A stretch of DNA of 64,000 bases from Morganella morganii (GTDB lineage Bacteria; Pseudomonadota; Gammaproteobacteria; Enterobacterales; Enterobacteriaceae), in NCBI RefSeq assembly GCF_019243775.1, contig NZ_CP069157.1:1550001-1614000 (forward strand). The letters are read 5' to 3'. Within the stretch, counting starts at the first letter, position 1, and each line of letters starts with the position of its first letter. Both the position numbers and the translations under genes were made by a program. The notes below the pieces were generated by a model. That model saw only the letters and a list, made by a program, of their open reading frames with translations, ran no database searches and had not been told where the DNA came from. Positions 60,380 through 64,000 of the stretch are shown in pieces.

Positions 60380-61272
60380 TGAAAAATGTCGGCCTGCGGG
60401 TTGACGTGGATACTTACCGCGGCACACAGGAAGGTGTGCCGCAGTTACTGAAGGTATTTGCGCAGCACGATATTAAAGCCAGTTTTTTCTTCAGCGTCGG
60501 GCCGGACAATATGGGGCGTCACTTGTGGCGCCTTTTGCGTCCTAAGTTTCTGTGGAAAATGCTGCGCTCCAATGCGGCTTCATTATACGGCCTGGATATT
60601 CTGCTGGCCGGTACAGCGTGGCCGGGTAAGAAAATAGCCCGTGACCTGGGTTACCTGATGAAACAGACGCTGGATGCCGGTCATGAAGTCGGCCTGCATG
60701 CGTGGGATCACCAGGGCTGGCAGGCGAAAATCGGCCGCTGGACACCGGCACAAATCACAGAGCAGATTCGTCTGGGTACCGATGCCTTATCACAGGCTAC
60801 CGGGCAGCCGGTGCAGTGCTCTGCGGTGGCGGGCTGGCGCGCGGATGAACGGGTGATTGAAGCCAAACAGGCATTTGGTTTTGCCTACAACAGTGATTGC
60901 CGCGGAACGCATCCGTTTCGTCCGCTTCTTGCAGACGGGACTACCGGAACCGTGCAGATTCCTGTTACACTGCCGACCTATGATGAAGTGGTGGGGCCGC
61001 AGGTGGCTGATGCGGATTTCAACGACTTTATCCTCGATGCAATCAGACGGGATCAGGGCGTACCGGTCTATACTATCCACACAGAAGTGGAAGGCATGTC
61101 CAAAGCCGCACAGTTTGAGGCATTGCTGGATCGGATTAAAAACGAGGATTTCCGCTTTTGTCCGCTCAGCGAACTGCTGCCGTCTGATTTATCAACATTA
61201 CCGACAGGCAAAGTGGTACGGGGTGATTTCCCCGGCCGGGAAGGGTGGCTGGGCTGCCAACAAGAGGGATAG
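60379..61272 (+). CDS. arnD: 4-deoxy-4-formamido-L-arabinose-phosphoundecaprenol deformylase ArnD
   Basis: ArnD removes the formyl group from undecaprenyl-P-L-Ara4FN on the inner-membrane face. The 297 residues form a NodB-type polysaccharide-deacetylase domain: [12 protein letters not shown] (Asp pair), [14 protein letters not shown] (metal His pair) and [10 protein letters not shown]. Its ATG overlaps the arnA stop (TAATG), showing the coupling that is missing at the arnC/arnA junction. Confidence 0.95.
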   Translation: MKNVGLRVDVDTYRGTQEGVPQLLKVFAQHDIKASFFFSVGPDNMGRHLWRLLRPKFLWKMLRSNAASLYGLDILLAGTAWPGKKIARDLGYLMKQTLDAGHEVGLHAWDHQGWQAKIGRWTPAQITEQIRLGTDALSQATGQPVQCSAVAGWRADERVIEAKQAFGFAYNSDCRGTHPFRPLLADGTTGTVQIPVTLPTYDEVVGPQVADADFNDFILDAIRRDQGVPVYTIHTEVEGMSKAAQFEALLDRIKNEDFRFCPLSELLPSDLSTLPTGKVVRGDFPGREGWLGCQQEG

Positions 61273-61278
61273 CATTAC

Positions 61279-62940
61279 ATGCTGAATAACCGGGCGAGTA
61301 AAATCGGAGCCTTTCTGCTGGCTTTTTTTTTCGTGTTAACTTACCTTTTCCCGATCAATGATCGTCTGCTCTGGCATCCGGATGAAACCCGGTATGCGGA
61401 AATCAGCCGTGAAATGGTGACACAGGGTGACTGGGTCGTTCCCAAATTACTCGATCTGCGTTATTTTGAAAAACCTGTGGCCGGTTACTGGGTGAATAAC
61501 GTCAGCCAGCTGGTCTTCGGTCATACCAATTTTGCTGTCCGTGCAGGTTCTGTCTTCAGCATCCTTATCAGCACTCTGCTGGTTTACTGGATGACCCTCC
61601 TGATGTGGCGCAACCGTCACACGGCATTTGTTGCGTCGCTGGTCTTTGTCTCCATGTTTCTGGTGTTCAGTGTCGGCACATACAGTGTGCTCGACCCGAT
61701 GTTTGCCATGTGGGTGATTGCCTCGATGGCCTTCAGCTTCAGGGCACTGAAAGCCGAAAATGTGAAAACCAGAATAACCTCCTGGTGCCTGCTTGGTCTG
61801 GCCTGCGGTATGGGCTTTATGACCAAAGGCTTCCTTGCGCTGGCGATCCCGGTGGTGGCTATGCTGCCGGTGATGCTGTACCAGCGGCGTTTCCTTGAGT
61901 TACTGAAATTCGGCCCGCTGGCGGTTTTCTGCGCAGTGCTGATCAGCCTGCCGTGGGCGATTGCGGTTCATCAGCAGGAGCCGGATTACTGGCGCTATTT
62001 CATTGTGGTGGAGCACTTCCAGCGTTTCTCAGGTGAAGATGCCCAGCACGCCTCGCCGGTCTGGTACTACATCCCGGTGATCCTGCTCGGTTGCCTGCCG
62101 TGGCTGGCGTTACTGCCCGGCGCATTGTTTAAAGGCTGGAAAGAGCGGCGCAATAATCCGCCGATGTTTTTCCTGTTCTGCTGGTTTGTTGCCCCGTTCC
62201 TGCTGTTCAGTATTGCCAAAGGTAAACTGCCGACCTATATGCTGCCGCTGATGGCACCGCTGGCTGTGATGATTGCCAAATACGGCGTTGACTGTGTGCG
62301 TAAACACCGGATGAAAGCATTACAGGCGAACGGTATTCTGAACCTGACCTTTGGTGCAGTGGCGGTCGCCGGGCTGATCGTTGCCAGTTATCTGGTGAAA
62401 AAACCAATCTATCAGCCGGATGAATGGTCCAAAGTGGTACTGGGCATTGTCGCCTTTACTATCTGGGGCATAATCGGGTATCTCTGTTATCTGCTGAAAG
62501 CAAAACACTGGCTGTGGGCGGCTTCCTGCTCACTGGTGATCAGTCTGACATTCGGCAGCGCGGTGCCTGATCGTTCCGTGGATTCCAAACTGCCGCAGGC
62601 GTTTATCCGCCAGAATATGACTGATCTGGAAAAAAGTCCGTTTATTGTCAGTAACAGTGTCGGCATCGGTGCCGGGCTGGCCTGGGAACTGAAACGCGGT
62701 GATATTTATCTGCTGAATAATTCCGGTGAGCTGACTTACGGCCTGAAATATCCGGACAGCGAATACCGGTTGCTGAATGATGCGACGTTCGCTGACTGGC
62801 TGGCGGAAACCCGCAAAAAAGGGCAGGTCGCACTACTGGTAACAGATAAAAATGACACCTACGATGCCAAACTGCCGCCGGCGGACAAACGGACTGAAAA
62901 CAGCCGGATGACCCTCTATATCTATGATAAACAGCCATAA
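61279..62940 (+). CDS. arnT: Lipid A L-Ara4N transferase ArnT
   Basis: ArnT is a GT83 integral membrane enzyme that moves L-Ara4N from undecaprenyl phosphate to lipid A phosphates at the periplasmic face. The 553 residues contain about 13 membrane helices. The first periplasmic loop has LWHPDETRYAEISREMV (catalytic Asp/Glu) and YFEKPVAGYWVNN, typical of ArnT. It lies 6 bases after arnD. Confidence 0.96.
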   Translation: MLNNRASKIGAFLLAFFFVLTYLFPINDRLLWHPDETRYAEISREMVTQGDWVVPKLLDLRYFEKPVAGYWVNNVSQLVFGHTNFAVRAGSVFSILISTLLVYWMTLLMWRNRHTAFVASLVFVSMFLVFSVGTYSVLDPMFAMWVIASMAFSFRALKAENVKTRITSWCLLGLACGMGFMTKGFLALAIPVVAMLPVMLYQRRFLELLKFGPLAVFCAVLISLPWAIAVHQQEPDYWRYFIVVEHFQRFSGEDAQHASPVWYYIPVILLGCLPWLALLPGALFKGWKERRNNPPMFFLFCWFVAPFLLFSIAKGKLPTYMLPLMAPLAVMIAKYGVDCVRKHRMKALQANGILNLTFGAVAVAGLIVASYLVKKPIYQPDEWSKVVLGIVAFTIWGIIGYLCYLLKAKHWLWAASCSLVISLTFGSAVPDRSVDSKLPQAFIRQNMTDLEKSPFIVSNSVGIGAGLAWELKRGDIYLLNNSGELTYGLKYPDSEYRLLNDATFADWLAETRKKGQVALLVTDKNDTYDAKLPPADKRTENSRMTLYIYDKQP

Positions 62941-62946
62941 GGTGTG

Positions 62947-63297
62947 ATGGTGTTCGGGCAAATTGTTTTACTGATTATTGTCAGTTTTCTTACCTGCGGC
63001 GGCCAGATCTGCCAGAAACAGGCGGTGGATGTCTGGCAGGCGGCGCAGGAAAATGCAAAACGCAGAGGCCTGTACTGGCTGGCGCTGGCGGTGTTTCTGC
63101 TTGGCCTGGGGATGCTGCTGTGGCTGAAACTCCTGCAGGTGATGCCGCTGAATATCGCTTATCCGATGCTGAGTATCAACTTTGTGGTAGTCACCCTGGT
63201 GGCACAGTTTTTATACGGTGAGCGGGTGACCCGCAAGCACTGGTGCGGTGTGGCCGCGATTGTCACCGGCGTGATTCTGATGGGAGCGGGACACTGA
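62947..63297 (+). CDS. arnE: Undecaprenyl-phosphate-L-Ara4N flippase subunit ArnE
   Basis: This is a small four-helix protein of the DMT/EamA type that with ArnF flips undecaprenyl-P-L-Ara4N to the periplasm. The 116 residues include [20 protein letters not shown] and [19 protein letters not shown]. The ATG at 62947 with AAGG upstream is chosen over a GTG one codon earlier. The stop overlaps the arnF ATG. Confidence 0.92.
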   Translation: MVFGQIVLLIIVSFLTCGGQICQKQAVDVWQAAQENAKRRGLYWLALAVFLLGLGMLLWLKLLQVMPLNIAYPMLSINFVVVTLVAQFLYGERVTRKHWCGVAAIVTGVILMGAGH

Positions 63298-63689
63298 TGC
63301 GCGGATATCTCTGGGTGCTCGGCAGTGTGCTGTTTGTCACCGCCGCTCAGCTGCTGCTGAAACTGGGCGTGACACAATTACCCGATATTGCACTGAGCTC
63401 ACAATGGCTGGATATCCGCTGGCTGTTATCTCAGTGGCAGCCGTTTGCAGTCGTTTTCGCCGGATTGGCGGGGTATGTTCTGTCAATGGTGTGCTGGCTG
63501 CTCGCGCTGCGGGATTTGCCGCTTAATAAAGCCTATCCGCTTATCAGTCTGAGCTATGTGTTTGTCTATCTGCTGGCTGCCTTTCTGCCCTGGTTTAATG
63601 AAGGTGTGTCGCTGATAAAAAGCATCGGTATTATTTTTATTCTGTTTGGTGTGCGTCTGATCCACAGCAAAGAGAAGCCGGCCGCATAG
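63297..63689 (+). CDS. arnF: Undecaprenyl-phosphate-L-Ara4N flippase subunit ArnF
   Basis: This is a 130-residue four-helix partner of ArnE (RGYLWVLGSVLFVTAAQLLL, then LPLNKAYPLISLSYVFVYLL). It starts at the ATG overlapping the arnE stop (TGATG). It ends the arn operon; no clear intrinsic terminator was seen in the next 190 bases. Confidence 0.92.
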   Translation: MRGYLWVLGSVLFVTAAQLLLKLGVTQLPDIALSSQWLDIRWLLSQWQPFAVVFAGLAGYVLSMVCWLLALRDLPLNKAYPLISLSYVFVYLLAAFLPWFNEGVSLIKSIGIIFILFGVRLIHSKEKPAA

Positions 63690-63883
63690 TCACGGGGCGG
63701 TTTACTGTTTTATTAAGCCGCCATTAACCGTTAAGCCTGAATTAATCCTCCCTTTTATTCTTTCTTGTATAACAAAAATATCCTGTTCTTCCGTGAATTA
63801 TTCTGCAGGGCTCTGGTCTTAATGGAAGTAACAGAGATGGTTACCTTATTGTTATAAAATTGTATCCTTGTCCGGAGGTTATA

Positions 63884-64000
63884 TTGGACGTTAACAGCCG
63901 TAAGTCCGCGTTTAATGTGGCGTATCCGTCTGCCGCAATGTGGGCTGTGTTATTTCTGTTGTTTATTGCAGTGACCTATTTTATTCCTTTGGAATTCCGT
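63884..64000 (+). CDS. Unidentified membrane protein, 5' end only
   Basis: A frame starting with TTG at 63884, 6 bases after a strong GGAGG (63874-63878), runs open to the end of the window: 39 residues beginning (M)DVNSRKSAFNVAYPSAAM, followed by a hydrophobic helix WAVLFLLFIAVTYFIP. It looks like the N-terminal membrane helix of a membrane-bound or exported protein. The family cannot be told. The internal ATG in AAMWAV is a possible but poorer start. Confidence 0.5.
   Translation, partial: MDVNSRKSAFNVAYPSAAMWAVLFLLFIAVTYFIPLEFR

Overview
The window looks like a chromosomal segment of an enterobacterium of the Morganellaceae, most likely Morganella or a close relative. The core genes are close relatives of E. 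coli genes and keep E. coli local order in blocks: gcvR/bcp and dapA-bamC-(purC); ypfJ/tmcA/ypfN/dapE/yffB; tcyP-ydjM-yniC/yniB/yniA; thrS-infC-rpmI-rplT-pheM-pheST-ihfA-btuCD. The core has a balanced base composition, while two adhesin/toxin loci are clearly AT-rich. Genus assignment is inference.

Layout. 1-6573: an AT-rich contact-dependent inhibition (CDI) locus with a short CdiA-type exoprotein broken by a 1-base frameshift, a C-terminal nuclease toxin module, its immunity gene, a scar of a second toxin and a second immunity gene. 6585-9632: yfgD, bepA, perM. 9694-11028: a second, short two-partner-secretion exoprotein, where E. coli has the hyf cluster. 11195-23375: bcp, gcvR, dapA, bamC, an accessory insert (glycosyltransferase, MFS carrier, HisN-like phosphatase, DeoR regulator), purC, ypfJ, a DUF441 membrane protein, tmcA, ypfN. 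23376-24900: a gene-poor strip with a candidate 30-residue peptide, a 40-residue lipoprotein, gene remnants and strong terminators. 24908-30706: a benzoylformate-decarboxylase-like enzyme, ybaN, an M15 peptidase, dapE, a broken yffB, an unknown 185-residue protein and a NarP-like regulator. 31160-40029: maeB, yaeR, the small RNA RyhB, htpX, tcyP, ydjM, yniC, yniB, yniA. 40223-44675: the sitABCD iron/manganese importer and emtA. 45129-46682: a phosphoethanolamine-transferase-like enzyme. 46900-56114: the translation operon and btuCD. 56258-63689: the complete arnBCADTEF operon. The window ends inside an unidentified gene.

Functional themes. Iron: a Fur-type box precedes sitA, and a RyhB homologue with its own Fur-like promoter lies 3' of yaeR. 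Envelope: the arn operon (L-Ara4N on lipid A, polymyxin resistance), a phosphoethanolamine-transferase homologue, BamC, BepA, HtpX and EmtA. Competition: the CDI locus, whose toxin matches the spacing of the PD-(D/E)XK-like CdiA-CT DNase family and whose start site is covered by a 9-bp leader stem.

Caution. Four genes (cdiA, yffB, sitA, arnC/arnA) carry single-base length changes at or next to short homopolymers. Two of these are in genes expected to be intact, so base-calling errors should be excluded before any of the four is interpreted biologically.
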